From contig OZ245876.1 of assembly GCA_965229445.1 (NCBI GenBank), positions 372,001 through 436,000 of the forward strand: 64,000 bases of DNA. Direction: 5' to 3'. Made by a program: the position numbers and the translations under genes. Of this stretch, positions 25,330-34,976 are shown piece after piece. Under the pieces are notes generated by a model, which ran no database searches, was not told the DNA's origin, and was given only the letters and a program-made list of their open reading frames with translations. The DNA is from Owenweeksia sp965229445 (GTDB lineage: Bacteria; Bacteroidota; Bacteroidia; Flavobacteriales; Schleiferiaceae). How positions within the stretch are numbered: the first letter of the stretch is position 1; each line of letters begins with the position of its first letter.

Positions 25330-27796
25330 GCGGACCATTTCTGAGCTCGCAAAACTCATGTCGGCTCAAACAGTGCTGGCAGATCCTGAATTGAAGGTGA
25401 AGCAATTGCTTTATGATTCACGTCAGCTTTATACTGCGCATGAAGTTTTATTTATTGCCCTGGTGGGAAAGAATCATGATGGCCATCGATTTATTCCCGA
25501 ATTGGCTCAGAAGGGGGTGAGGAATTTCTGTGTTTCACAATCGCCTGAAAATATAATTGACGGCTGTAATTATTTGGTGGTGGAGGATACTCTACGAGCC
25601 TTGCAAGAATTAGCTAAAAGCATAAGGGCTTTATCCGAAGCAAGAATTGTATCTATCACAGGAAGCAATGGCAAGACCACGGTTAAATCCTGGCTCACCC
25701 AAATTCTCAGAAACAACTTTAGGGTTTGTAGTACGCCAAAGAGTTACAATTCCCAAATAGGTGTACCACTTTCGGTTTGGGAGCTAGATTCCAAGGATGA
25801 GATTGGGGTATTTGAAGCCGGTATCAGTCGGCCTGATGAAATGCTTAGGCTACAGGAGATTCTTCAACCTGAGATCGGCATATTTACCAATTTAGGGTCC
25901 GCGCATGATGAATTCTTTCATAGCAAAGAACAAAAGTTAGCCGAGAAATTAAGATTATTTGAGAATGCAAAATTCCTGGTTTATCAGAAGAGTCATTCGC
26001 AATTGAGTTCCGCCATTGAAAAGTTTGCAGCATCTCATAATGTCAGATTATGGTCATGGTCTTATAAGGATAGTGCAGCCGACCTGCTGATCAAGGAGTG
26101 GAGAAACCAGGGGGATTGGTGCATAGGTTTTGCTGTTTATCACGGTCGTAAATTGACCCTTAAAGCCCCTTTTACTGATAACGCTTCGCTCGAGAACCTG
26201 GCTCACTGTTGGTTACTGGCCCTAAAACTTGGTATGAATGAAGGAGAAATCCAAACCGTCGTTTCTGACTTATCGCCTGTGGCTATGCGCCTCGAAATGA
26301 AATCGGGATTAAACAACAGTTTACTGATTAATGACACTTATAATGCCGATCTAGAGTCATTGAGTGTGGCCCTCAATTTTCAAAAGAATCATTCGGGAAA
26401 TGCGGAGCGCATCTTAATAATCAGTGAAATGCTGCAAACGGGTTTGTCGGCTGGTGAGCTTAACCAAAAGATGGGATCCATTATAAATGGGTTTAATCTC
26501 CAGAGAGTAATTGGCATTGGTTCCGAATTAAAGGCAGAATTGTTAGCGCTTCGAGCGCCGGTGGACCTATACCGCACCACTGAGGATTTCATGGATGATA
26601 TATTCCGGTATCAGTTTGCGGGAAAATCTATTCTGATCAAGGGAGCAAGACATTATAAGTTGGAAAAGCTCATCCAACGCCTGGAATCCAAAACACATGA
26701 CACCGTATTGAATATCCATCTAGATCGGATGGTGAACAATCTTAATTATTTCCGGGCAAAGTTGAATGCAGATACCAAGCTAATGGCCATGGTTAAGGCA
26801 TTCTCATATGGAAGTGGCACGGTGGAGATTGCCAAGCTAATGGAGTTTCACAAGGTTGACTATCTGGGTGTGGCTTACGCCGATGAAGGCATTGTATTAA
26901 GAAAGGCAGGCATCAAAATACCCATTATGGTGATGAATCCTGAACTAGATACCTATTCGGACTTGATTGCCTATGAGTTGGAACCTGAGATCTTTAACCT
27001 CAATCGGCTGAAGCTATTTGCCAGTGCTGTGCGGGAAAAGGGGTTTAATAAGGGATTCCCCATTCACATAAAGTTGGAAACGGGAATGAACAGACTGGGA
27101 TTCTCTCCGCATGAGCTCCCAGCCTTACTCAAGGAACTGAGCGGTATGCCTGAACTCAAGGTAAAATCAGTATTCTCTCACCTCGCCGCTTCAGATGATT
27201 TGTCGGAGAGAGACTTTACCTTAAAGCAGATCACTACCTTCAAAGAAATGTGTGAAACCTTGAAAGCTGAATTGGGCTATAGATTCATGGCTCACATATG
27301 CAATTCCGGAGGTGTAAGCAACTATCCCGAAGCCCAATTAGATATGATAAGGTTAGGTATAGGTTTGTACGGGATAACTTCGAACAAAACCGATTCCGGT
27401 TTTCTGCAACCTGTAAATGAATTGTATGCCAGTGTCTCACAGGTAAAACATGTCGAAGCCGGTGATACAGTTGGTTATGGTCGTAGTTATATAGCTAAGG
27501 AAGCCAAGGACATTGCTGTCATTTCAATCGGATATGCAGATGGCTTCAGGCGTTCATTAAGCAATGGTATTGGCCAGGTATTTATCGGAAACCATGCATT
27601 TCCCGTGATAGGAAGGGTATGTATGGATATGATGATGGTGGATATTACCGGTAGTGAAGTCAAAGAAGGGGACAGGGTGGAGATTTTTGGGCCGAATATT
27701 AGTATCCATGATCTTGCTCGGAGAATGGATACCATTCCTTATGAAGTGCTTACCGGAATCGGGCAGCGCGTTAAGCGAGTTTATTTCATGGATTAA
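25322..27796 (+). CDS. Fused MurF ligase / alanine racemase
   Basis: The 824-residue protein joins two steps around D-Ala-D-Ala. Residues 1-455 are a Mur ligase (SITGSNGKTTVK Walker A near residue 114, FEAGISRPDEM, then NDTYNADLESL): MurF adds D-Ala-D-Ala to the UDP-MurNAc-tripeptide. Residues 460-824 are alanine racemase, with the PLP lysine in VKAFSYGSG (K492), VFSHLAASDD and VGYGRSY. This fusion is known in Bacteroidota. Some fused MurF parts are degenerate; here the P-loop GKT is intact. It begins inside the tdk stop region and is followed by palindromic repeat B. Confidence 0.93.
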   Translation: MAKRTISELAKLMSAQTVLADPELKVKQLLYDSRQLYTAHEVLFIALVGKNHDGHRFIPELAQKGVRNFCVSQSPENIIDGCNYLVVEDTLRALQELAKSIRALSEARIVSITGSNGKTTVKSWLTQILRNNFRVCSTPKSYNSQIGVPLSVWELDSKDEIGVFEAGISRPDEMLRLQEILQPEIGIFTNLGSAHDEFFHSKEQKLAEKLRLFENAKFLVYQKSHSQLSSAIEKFAASHNVRLWSWSYKDSAADLLIKEWRNQGDWCIGFAVYHGRKLTLKAPFTDNASLENLAHCWLLALKLGMNEGEIQTVVSDLSPVAMRLEMKSGLNNSLLINDTYNADLESLSVALNFQKNHSGNAERILIISEMLQTGLSAGELNQKMGSIINGFNLQRVIGIGSELKAELLALRAPVDLYRTTEDFMDDIFRYQFAGKSILIKGARHYKLEKLIQRLESKTHDTVLNIHLDRMVNNLNYFRAKLNADTKLMAMVKAFSYGSGTVEIAKLMEFHKVDYLGVAYADEGIVLRKAGIKIPIMVMNPELDTYSDLIAYELEPEIFNLNRLKLFASAVREKGFNKGFPIHIKLETGMNRLGFSPHELPALLKELSGMPELKVKSVFSHLAASDDLSERDFTLKQITTFKEMCETLKAELGYRFMAHICNSGGVSNYPEAQLDMIRLGIGLYGITSNKTDSGFLQPVNELYASVSQVKHVEAGDTVGYGRSYIAKEAKDIAVISIGYADGFRRSLSNGIGQVFIGNHAFPVIGRVCMDMMMVDITGSEVKEGDRVEIFGPNISIHDLARRMDTIPYEVLTGIGQRVKRVYFMD

Positions 27797-27813
27797 CGGA
27801 GTATTATGAAAAG

Positions 27814-27872
27814 AACCTTTGAGGTTTAGTAAACCTCAAAGGTTTTGCCCGGGGACAGCACCCGCTGTCCCC
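27814..27872 (-). repeat. Palindromic repeat B, intact copy
   Basis: An inverted repeat (AACCTTTGAGGTTTA at 27814-27828, one base, complement at 27830-27844) is joined by TTGCCC to a 22-bp near-perfect palindrome at 27851-27872 (arms GGGGACAGC / GCTGTCCCC). Read in reverse it equals repeat A after removal of the IS481 element, apart from one central base. It lies 17 bases after murF-alr and between convergent genes, so it may also stop transcription. The rest of the spacer to 28050 shows nothing clear. Confidence 0.88.
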
Positions 27873-28050
27873 ATTTCTAAGCTGGCAATATTTCTTAAAA
27901 AATCCTATCTGGATTTGGTAAGCCCTCAGGTTTATCTAATGAATAAATGGAATCAATTTGTAAACAGATCAATAAGCATTCTCCAGGTTGCGTGTTACCA
28001 AATAAGGGATTCCAGCGCTATTTAATGATTCTCAAAACCAGCTAAGGCAG

Positions 28051-29934
28051 CTATGATTGCTTTGAGTAACCCAAAAGCTCGTCCATTGTATCTCTGCTTA
28101 CCGCATGGTAATTTGGTCTTGCTTCTTCATAGATTTCCATAGCCATGTCTTCTTGATCACTTTCTAATAAGGCTTTATAGGTGGGCGTCAGGAATTTTCT
28201 ACGACCCACGCTGAGAAGAAATTCCTTAACCCTGGGATATACTACTTCATAGTTATTTCTGATGGTGGGTTGAAACCAGGCCGCCACAATCTCAGAGTTG
28301 CCACTCTTGGTAAAACCGTAGGCGATATCGAGGATCGCAAGATCTTCAGCAGAGATATCCCCAGGCATAGAATTGATAAAATGGAGCCACTCATGAGTGG
28401 TCCACTCCTTGGTGATGGCTGGATCCGGCAAGCGGTCTTCGGTTAGAAAAGCTTCTAATTGTTGTTCAACTATCGCAAATCTTTCGGAAGGTACTTCGGG
28501 TAGATTATCCGGCAAGCCCTGTTGGTATACCCACTCATCTACTTTTAAGCTTTCGTATTCCTCATCCGTGAGGAGATCAGATTTTAAGTGAGCCAAAAAC
28601 TCTTCGGTGGTCATCACCTTGAACTTATTTTCATCAAAGTAGTTCTTCAAAAAAGCGTCAAACTTCTCTCTACCCACCGATTCTTCCAACAATCGTAAAA
28701 AGAAATAGCCCTTGTTGTATGGAATGCTGGTTACGCCCTCATCTGGATTTCTACCCGTCAGATCCAATTTTAGCTTGGTATCATCAGGAGCATCCTTCAT
28801 CATCTCCTCAGCATCTCGAATAAGCTCCTCCCTGGTAAGACTGGAAAGCATTTCAGCATATTCTCTACCATATACTTCCTCCATAATTCGGTGCTCAAAG
28901 TAAACGGTGAAACCTTCATTTAGCCAGAAATCATCCCAAGTGGCATTGGTAACTAGATTTCCGCTCCAGCTATGCGCCAATTCATGAGCAACCAGGCTCA
29001 CCAGAGACCTGTCGCCTGCTAAAATTGTAGGTGTGGCAAAGGTTAAGCGTGGGTTTTCCATCCCCCCAAAAGGAAAAGATGGAGGAAGGACAATTATATC
29101 ATACTGACCCCATGCGTAAGGACCGTAAAGTCCTTCAGCTGCTTGAACCATCGCTTCGAGATCAACAAATTCATTTGCAGCAATACCTAATAATTCATCT
29201 TCAGCATACACACCTGTACGATCACTAATCGCTTGAAAACTAACATCTCCCACGGATAAAGCTAGAAGGTATGATGGGATAGGTTGAGGCATCTTAAAAT
29301 TATAAGTACCTGTTTCATTCTTTTCTTTCGGATTTTCCGCGCTCATCAGCGCAATCATGTTTTCGGGAACTTTAACCCGTGCTTCATATGTGAATCTAAT
29401 CCCCGGACTGTCCTGAGTAGGAACCCATGAACGAGCTAAAATTGCTTGTGACTGGGTAAAAAGAAACGGCAGTTCTTTTCCTGCAGTTTGTTCAGCATCC
29501 AAAAACTGAAGGGCCCTGGCACTATCAGTAGTATTGTACGTAATACTTACTTGTTTGGTATTTGGTTCAATGTCTATGATTAATGCTCTGCCAAGCTCTT
29601 CCTCAAAGCTTCCTAATTGATACTCAGTAGGAGAACCATCTGCTTTCACGGAGATAATTTCCAATCCATAGGTATCAAAGATTATCTCATCAGCCTTACC
29701 GGAATTTTCAATATCCCAGTGGGCGGTTGCGTTAATCTGTTTTTGATCAAAATCAACATTTGCTTGCCAATTCAGGTGGGTAACTCTGGCCAGGTTAGGG
29801 TGAGCGTAAGAATGTGGATCGGTTTGCATAGCTTCATTTTCCGTTTGGATTGTTTCCTTTTCTTCGGGTGCAGACTGACAAGAGATTGCAAAAATTGTCA
29901 GGGCAAATATTATGGCTAGTGGGTTAAGTCTCAT
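28051..29934 (-). CDS. M1 family zinc metallopeptidase lipoprotein
   Basis: The 627-residue protein has a lipoprotein signal ending AISC (C19), so it is membrane-anchored outside the cytoplasm. It has the M1 aminopeptidase fold of the leukotriene A4 hydrolase type: a substrate motif FGGMENP (exopeptidase GxMEN), then zinc site HELAHSW (H317, E318, H321) with the third ligand in WLNEGF (E340). The C-terminal third is an alpha-helical domain as in LTA4 hydrolase. It probably trims peptides in the periplasm or at the surface. Confidence 0.92.
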   Translation of the reverse strand: MRLNPLAIIFALTIFAISCQSAPEEKETIQTENEAMQTDPHSYAHPNLARVTHLNWQANVDFDQKQINATAHWDIENSGKADEIIFDTYGLEIISVKADGSPTEYQLGSFEEELGRALIIDIEPNTKQVSITYNTTDSARALQFLDAEQTAGKELPFLFTQSQAILARSWVPTQDSPGIRFTYEARVKVPENMIALMSAENPKEKNETGTYNFKMPQPIPSYLLALSVGDVSFQAISDRTGVYAEDELLGIAANEFVDLEAMVQAAEGLYGPYAWGQYDIIVLPPSFPFGGMENPRLTFATPTILAGDRSLVSLVAHELAHSWSGNLVTNATWDDFWLNEGFTVYFEHRIMEEVYGREYAEMLSSLTREELIRDAEEMMKDAPDDTKLKLDLTGRNPDEGVTSIPYNKGYFFLRLLEESVGREKFDAFLKNYFDENKFKVMTTEEFLAHLKSDLLTDEEYESLKVDEWVYQQGLPDNLPEVPSERFAIVEQQLEAFLTEDRLPDPAITKEWTTHEWLHFINSMPGDISAEDLAILDIAYGFTKSGNSEIVAAWFQPTIRNNYEVVYPRVKEFLLSVGRRKFLTPTYKALLESDQEDMAMEIYEEARPNYHAVSRDTMDELLGYSKQS

Positions 29935-29975
29935 TATTGTGTTAAGTTTATACAGAACTAGTTGCGAATATATCT

Positions 29976-30335
29976 ATGAATAATTTATTGATAAAGTTAA
30001 TTGTCAACACACTCAGCGTATTTATTACGGCCTGGATACTAGGCGATGCAGTGCAATTAAGCGGTTTCGGTACAGCAATTTTGGTTGCCTTGGTACTGGC
30101 GGTGTTTAATGTAACCTTAAAACCTTTATTGGTATTTCTTACGCTACCGGCAACCCTGGTCACATTTGGTTTGTTTCTATTTGTGATCAACGCCATCATT
30201 ATTATGGCTGCGGATTCTCTGATAACAGGCTTTACTGTGGCCAGTTTCTGGTGGGCGCTTCTCTTCAGTTTGGTTCTTTCAATAGTGAATGGTTTATTGT
30301 TTGGCCTCGGTGATAACAAGCGTGCTACTGAATAA
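29976..30335 (+). CDS. YvlD/phage-holin-4-like small membrane protein
   Basis: The 119-residue protein consists of four hydrophobic helices with the pattern of the PF04020 family (TAWILGDAVQLSGFGTAI, then FNVTLKPLL-V-F-LTLPATL-TFGLF). Databases often name these phage holin family IV, but they are chromosomal membrane proteins (YvlD) of unknown role. It overlaps the end of the convergent PNGase F-like gene by 11 bases and is divergent from the M1 peptidase gene. Confidence 0.85.
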   Translation: MNNLLIKLIVNTLSVFITAWILGDAVQLSGFGTAILVALVLAVFNVTLKPLLVFLTLPATLVTFGLFLFVINAIIIMAADSLITGFTVASFWWALLFSLVLSIVNGLLFGLGDNKRATE

Positions 30336-32310
30336 CCAATTGTCGAACCGCCTTCATTCCTCCAGCTTCAATCTCAATTAGGTAGTGACCGGGTGTTAAG
30401 TTTGAAACATCGAGCGTGGGGAATCCTTCAGAACTGTCTATTAAAACTTTGCTTATCAATGTCTTCCCGGATAAATCTGTTGCTCTAAGGTGTACTTTGG
30501 ATTCAATTTCCAGGGGTAAATTTATGACTATCTCATCCGTTGCAGGATTGGGAAAGATGTCAAATTGTAATTCTGATAATTCTGTTTTTTCTCCTGTACC
30601 GATGGTGTAGCCAACCGTAAATTCTTCACGAAGTTCAGTGCCAAAGTTGGCCTGAAGATTCTTAAAGAAGTTCGTTCCCGGAGCGCCAATGAGTCGGATA
30701 ATACCATTTCCATCACTATTATTGAAAAAGCTTAACCCATCTTTATCGCGATCTTTGATGCTGAGGGTATAGCATCCCGGAGCAAGGTCGAAGGAGTTGT
30801 TGTAAACTGTATTGTTGGCCAGATTGTCTCCGGCATACCATATACTGTCATTAACATCTTTAAGGGTCCAGTGAGTTTCACTGGCGGCAGAGTTAGTTTT
30901 GAGGTAGAATGTCATCATTCCCGGATAAGCAGGCGCGGCTTCGAAAGGGGTGAGCGCAAAACCATTGAGTCCATTTTCATCTGCTAAGCCATTGGGAGAT
31001 CCGGCGTAAGCCTCAAAGTATTGATTGCCTCCCGCGGGAAACCATTCGCTCGGGTCGCTGCCAAAGGGAAGCCAAACATCCTCCGTCTCCATATGTTTAA
31101 GATCTCCTGTCCAATTATAAGTGTTCGTAGCCTGACCTTTAATACCATAGGTAATAATACAGGAAGTTAAATTTTGGCCACCACGATTTTGGATCCTTAC
31201 CATGGCATGACCACAAACGGGGTTCATTCGGGCAGATTCATCTTCTGCGCTTGGTGAAATTATCCGGTCTAGAGCCACATCATTTTGATGATTGGTACTG
31301 TATTGAATGAGTTGAATAGAGTAGTTGTAGCCTGCCGGAGTTTGGTTGGGAGGAACGGTGTAAGAATATGGCTCGATGTCAATATCTAAATCTAGCGTGT
31401 TCCCAGACAGATAAGAGCTCAAATCGTGATGTCTAAATAATGATTTGTCTCCCGGGCACCAATTAGCACGATCGTATAACCATGTTCCGGCTTGAGGCCA
31501 AATGGGATTGAGACCGCAGTCCTCGCGCCATATAGCTTGCTGAGCCACCTGCTGGCCACCAACATTTACGTAGTAGTCTTTCTCGCAAAATTCAGCACAA
31601 TTTAAGCTGTTGACAAATCCGTGACCGGAGAAATTTACCTTTAGATCCAGGTTTTGAGTAGCCGGATCAATGGAAATATTCCGCGGTGGCAGATGGGTGC
31701 TTTCAAACCCAGCACTCGTGAGATAATTGCCGCTTCCCATATAAACATTGTCAATACTGTAAACCTCACGAGGCCGCGGACCCTCGATAAAAGCAAAGTC
31801 GATAGTGGCACTAAAGCCAGCGCTCCACCCTTGATAAAAGACTTCAATTTCAACGGAGTCTTTTAACAGTTGATAGTAATCCGTGAGGTCATAAACAAAA
31901 TCATGCTCCCAGTCATTCGGTAAAGATCCGCCGTAAGGAGTGATTACTCTGGCCAACTCATAGGGCTCCTTTACTTCAAATACATTCCAGGTGGTATCAA
32001 TTACCAATGGGTTAGTGGAAATGGTATCTATTGAGGCAACATTTGAATCTAATTGCCCAGTTGGATGAAGCAATGACACTCGAGTAGTGTAATCCCAATC
32101 ACTACAACCTCCGGTTGCACAACCCATGCGGTAGTACATGATTATTTTGTGATAAGAAGTATTGCCGTCAGGCATTAGTGCTTTTTCAGAATACCGCTTG
32201 TACCAAGTCATCTGTGTTTCATGGTGTACATTTATCCAGGTGGTGTCCCCAGGTGCAGCATTAAGTTGACTTAGAATTAGGCTGATAAGGAGGGCTGGTA
32301 ATATTCTCAT
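30325..32310 (-). CDS. T9SS-secreted peptide-N-glycosidase F-like protein
   Basis: The 661-residue protein has a signal peptide, then a PNGase F-type N-terminal domain (DTTWINVHHETQMTWY, YYRMGCATGGCSDWDYTTRV around residues 45-80) and a C-terminal jelly roll (LKVNFSGHGFVN near residue 225, CGLNPIWPQAGTW). Residues 590-661 form a type A sorting domain (FDIFPNPATDEIV... ending MKAVRQLVIQ). PNGase F removes N-glycans from proteins; whether this protein keeps that activity needs residue-level comparison. It is followed by the DUF502 gene upstream in the same unit (2 bases apart). Confidence 0.82.
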   Translation of the reverse strand: MRILPALLISLILSQLNAAPGDTTWINVHHETQMTWYKRYSEKALMPDGNTSYHKIIMYYRMGCATGGCSDWDYTTRVSLLHPTGQLDSNVASIDTISTNPLVIDTTWNVFEVKEPYELARVITPYGGSLPNDWEHDFVYDLTDYYQLLKDSVEIEVFYQGWSAGFSATIDFAFIEGPRPREVYSIDNVYMGSGNYLTSAGFESTHLPPRNISIDPATQNLDLKVNFSGHGFVNSLNCAEFCEKDYYVNVGGQQVAQQAIWREDCGLNPIWPQAGTWLYDRANWCPGDKSLFRHHDLSSYLSGNTLDLDIDIEPYSYTVPPNQTPAGYNYSIQLIQYSTNHQNDVALDRIISPSAEDESARMNPVCGHAMVRIQNRGGQNLTSCIITYGIKGQATNTYNWTGDLKHMETEDVWLPFGSDPSEWFPAGGNQYFEAYAGSPNGLADENGLNGFALTPFEAAPAYPGMMTFYLKTNSAASETHWTLKDVNDSIWYAGDNLANNTVYNNSFDLAPGCYTLSIKDRDKDGLSFFNNSDGNGIIRLIGAPGTNFFKNLQANFGTELREEFTVGYTIGTGEKTELSELQFDIFPNPATDEIVINLPLEIESKVHLRATDLSGKTLISKVLIDSSEGFPTLDVSNLTPGHYLIEIEAGGMKAVRQLVIQ

Positions 32311-32312
32311 AA

Positions 32313-32891
32313 TTAATCCTTAAGATGTGGCAAAATAGTGAATTCTGAAAGCTCAGTTACACCGGCACTCACGGTATATTTCATAAACTCAGAAGCATTG
32401 GTTTCAATGGGCTGTATATAACTCCTCGGCACCAAATACAGGTTTCCTGATATATTATAAGAATGAGGGAGATATACACTCAGATAATCACATTCTTTAC
32501 TGAGATTTTCAAAATTATCATTGGTGATGAATCCCAATCTACGTATTTCGGAATGCTCGCTTAATCTTACCATGACTGGCCTACTAAAGCTTTTCTTTTT
32601 TCCTACAAATGCCTGGGTCAGGTCTTTTACCGCGGTATAGATAAGACTAACCAGGGGTGCCTTGCGGATGTATCGCTCAAAAGTTTTCAAGAGGGAGTCC
32701 GAAACGAGGTGATTAACGGCCATCCCTATAATCGTAATACCGGATAGAATAATTAATAATCCAAGCCCGGGGATATTGACAGGAATCAAATTATCAATAA
32801 TCACGAAAGTTTTATAGATCAGGTACAGTGTAACCGTGATGGGAACTACGGATACCAGTCCCTGCAAAAAGTATTTTAAAACCGGTCTCAT
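32313..32891 (-). CDS. DUF502 family membrane protein
   Basis: The 192-residue protein has two N-terminal membrane helices (about residues 8-28 and 43-63) and a soluble beta-rich C-terminal part with LVSLIYTAVKDLTQAF, matching DUF502 (PF04367). Function is unknown. It precedes the T9SS PNGase F-like gene by 2 bases, so the two are probably co-transcribed. Confidence 0.85.
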   Translation of the reverse strand: MRPVLKYFLQGLVSVVPITVTLYLIYKTFVIIDNLIPVNIPGLGLLIILSGITIIGMAVNHLVSDSLLKTFERYIRKAPLVSLIYTAVKDLTQAFVGKKKSFSRPVMVRLSEHSEIRRLGFITNDNFENLSKECDYLSVYLPHSYNISGNLYLVPRSYIQPIETNASEFMKYTVSAGVTELSEFTILPHLKD

Positions 32892-33083
32892 TGGGATAGG
32901 ATTGATTTAAGTGCAAATATGGGTAATCCTTGCGTGTTTAACACCTTAGCATAAGGATGCTGGCGATGTGAGGATAGGAGATTGTGATGAGGTATAAACC
33001 CCAATAATCTGATCAACCCAAGCAGAAATACACTTGGTACAAAGATTCAAGATTAAAGACTCAATCTAAACTTATTAAATCGG

Positions 33084-33455
33084 TCAATCTATCAATCCAT
33101 TCTCATCCCCAAGCGCCCTCCTAAGTTTGGCCGGTAAAGTATTCACCACCAGCAGGTAGCTCTCCTTAATCCAATCACGCAACTGGTGGTCATCAACTTC
33201 TCCGTTAAAAATTACGGTATTCCAATGTTTCTTGCTCATATGGTAACCGGGTATCACGGCATCATAACGTTCACGCAGATCCAGAGCCTTCTCAGGATCG
33301 CATTTCAAATTTACTCTCAAGGGTGAACTATCCATGGCAGCCAGGGCGAACATCTTACCCATCACTTTAAAAACCAGGGCCGTTTCACCAAAAGGAAAGC
33401 CTTCACTAGTGCCTGGAAAAGACAGGGCGAAATCTCGAAAATCTTCAATATTCAT
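33084..33455 (-). CDS. MmcQ/YjbR family protein
   Basis: The 123-residue protein is of the MmcQ/YjbR type (PF04237; CyaY-like fold): an N-terminal LSFPGTSEGFPFGE, KMFALAA, PLRVNLKCDPEKA, and YHMSKKHWNTV near residue 78. The family is often annotated as DNA-binding on the basis of structure; the cellular role is not settled. ATG 33455 is preferred over the TTG at 33458. It is monocistronic; the ~190-base spacer on its 3' side shows nothing clear. Confidence 0.88.
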   Translation of the reverse strand: MNIEDFRDFALSFPGTSEGFPFGETALVFKVMGKMFALAAMDSSPLRVNLKCDPEKALDLRERYDAVIPGYHMSKKHWNTVIFNGEVDDHQLRDWIKESYLLVVNTLPAKLRRALGDENGLID

Positions 33456-33549
33456 CAATCATATAATAGATAATGGCAATTATAAATTCCACACATAATA
33501 CCTAATTTAGAGGGTTAAGCGGAGTTTTTCACTTTTTGATGCACGAAAT

Positions 33550-34263
33550 ATGGACTTGATAAAAGCCTTGGATAAACATAGAAAAAATGCCAATGAAGAA
33601 TCTGATGTGATTTTAACCAGATTTAAAAGGCTTTTGATTGAAGATGACGCGGAAGATGATCTGGTGCTTCAGAATATTTTCGGCAAGAACCACGGTGTTG
33701 AACTGCTGAACCGGGCAAATCTCCATCCGGAGCATATTTACCACTTGGATTCTATTAAAGCCATTTGTACGGATTACCGCCTACGCTTCTTGGATGCGGA
33801 ACATTTCAGGGGAGAGATTCCGTTTGAAGCCATCCGAAAAATTCGTGCGCTGCAACGAAATCAAAGTCGGGAAATCAAGAATTATAAGATACTCGCTCCT
33901 GCGGCCATGTTTAAATTACAAGAGAAAGATAGAGATCCCTTGTTGTTTATTCCCCTGTCCGAAACGCATTTCTTACTGGTCCATAAATGGGGTAAAGATT
34001 TAAGTCCGTTCCGAAGAATATTGGTTTTTCCTTTCAGAAACTTTGAAAGCCTCCTGCTATCGCTGGCACTACTGGCCTTTTTAGTGGTCATGCTAGTGCC
34101 CAATTCGGTGATCATGGGGCCCTATGATGAAACTTCGATAGGTCTCAGGGTTATTTTTTTCATTTACCTTTTCATTGCCTTTTCGGGGATGTCCCTACTT
34201 TATGGTTTTAGCAGAGTGAAGAACTTTAATGCCAATCTTTGGAATAGCAAGTACACATCCTAA
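33550..34263 (+). CDS. Membrane protein of unknown function
   Basis: The 237-residue protein is mostly soluble, with two C-terminal membrane helices (about residues 163-181 and 196-220). No family is recognised; the blocks LKFLDAEHFRGEIP-like (here RLRFLDAEHFRGEIP) and LLVHKWGKDLSPFRR recur in Bacteroidota hypotheticals. It overlaps the convergent truB by 4 bases. Confidence 0.7.
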   Translation: MDLIKALDKHRKNANEESDVILTRFKRLLIEDDAEDDLVLQNIFGKNHGVELLNRANLHPEHIYHLDSIKAICTDYRLRFLDAEHFRGEIPFEAIRKIRALQRNQSREIKNYKILAPAAMFKLQEKDRDPLLFIPLSETHFLLVHKWGKDLSPFRRILVFPFRNFESLLLSLALLAFLVVMLVPNSVIMGPYDETSIGLRVIFFIYLFIAFSGMSLLYGFSRVKNFNANLWNSKYTS

Positions 34264-34976
34264 GCTTGATGACTTGTTTCAAGATTGGTGATGAATTCAT
34301 GAATTCCTGAGGCATCGCTAACCTTAAACTCACCAATGGCAGTTCTTCTTAACTCTGCCAAATGAGCTCCAGACTTCAATGCTCTGCCCAAGTCATGGGC
34401 CAAACTACGGATGTATGTGCCCTTGTTACAGTGCACTTTAAAGTGCAAGTCATTTTGCGTACGTTTTACTTCGAAGTTGTTGATATTGACTGTACGTGCC
34501 TGCATCTCTACCTGCTCGCCCCTTCGCGCCAGTTCATACGCCCGCTGTCCGGCTTTTTTTATGGCAGAGTATATGGGCGGCTTCTGTAGTATTTCTCCTT
34601 TAAACTTTAAAAGGGTTTCAGTGATCAACTGATCAGTAATATGATCGGTGGCAAAGTGTTGATCTATTTCTGATTCGAGATCATAAGTGGGAGTAGTGCT
34701 ACCCAACCGGATAATGCCGGTGTATTCCTTATCAAGACCCATGAATTCAGGAATCCTCTTGGTGAACTTTCCGGTGCAAATAATCAATAAGCCCGTAGCC
34801 AGGGGGTCTAAGGTACCCGCATGACCAACCTTGATTTTATTAATTGAATAATGGCGTCGTATAGCATAACGCAGTTTGTTGACCACGTCAAAAGAAGTCC
34901 AATTGAGTTCTTTATCAATTAAGAGAACCTGACCGGATAGGAAGTCTTCAGACTTCAATTTGCCACTTGAACGCAA
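34260..34976 (-). CDS. truB: tRNA pseudouridine-55 synthase
   Basis: The 238-residue enzyme makes pseudouridine at position 55 of tRNA. The catalytic aspartate is in VGHAGTLDPLATG (D57), with YTGIIRLGSTTPTYD and the KPPIYSAIK and GTYIRSLAHDLG blocks. No ATG lies near the start; it begins at TTG 34976 or 34958, overlapping the uppP stop (29 bases by the first choice). Lies in the ftsX-DUF3098-uppP-truB unit. Confidence 0.95.
   Translation of the reverse strand: MRSSGKLKSEDFLSGQVLLIDKELNWTSFDVVNKLRYAIRRHYSINKIKVGHAGTLDPLATGLLIICTGKFTKRIPEFMGLDKEYTGIIRLGSTTPTYDLESEIDQHFATDHITDQLITETLLKFKGEILQKPPIYSAIKKAGQRAYELARRGEQVEMQARTVNINNFEVKRTQNDLHFKVHCNKGTYIRSLAHDLGRALKSGAHLAELRRTAIGEFKVSDASGIHEFITNLETSHQA

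Noticed and set aside
29976..30335. Prophage remnant, from the holin-like protein
   Set aside because: No other phage genes are near; the family (YvlD) is chromosomal in many bacteria.
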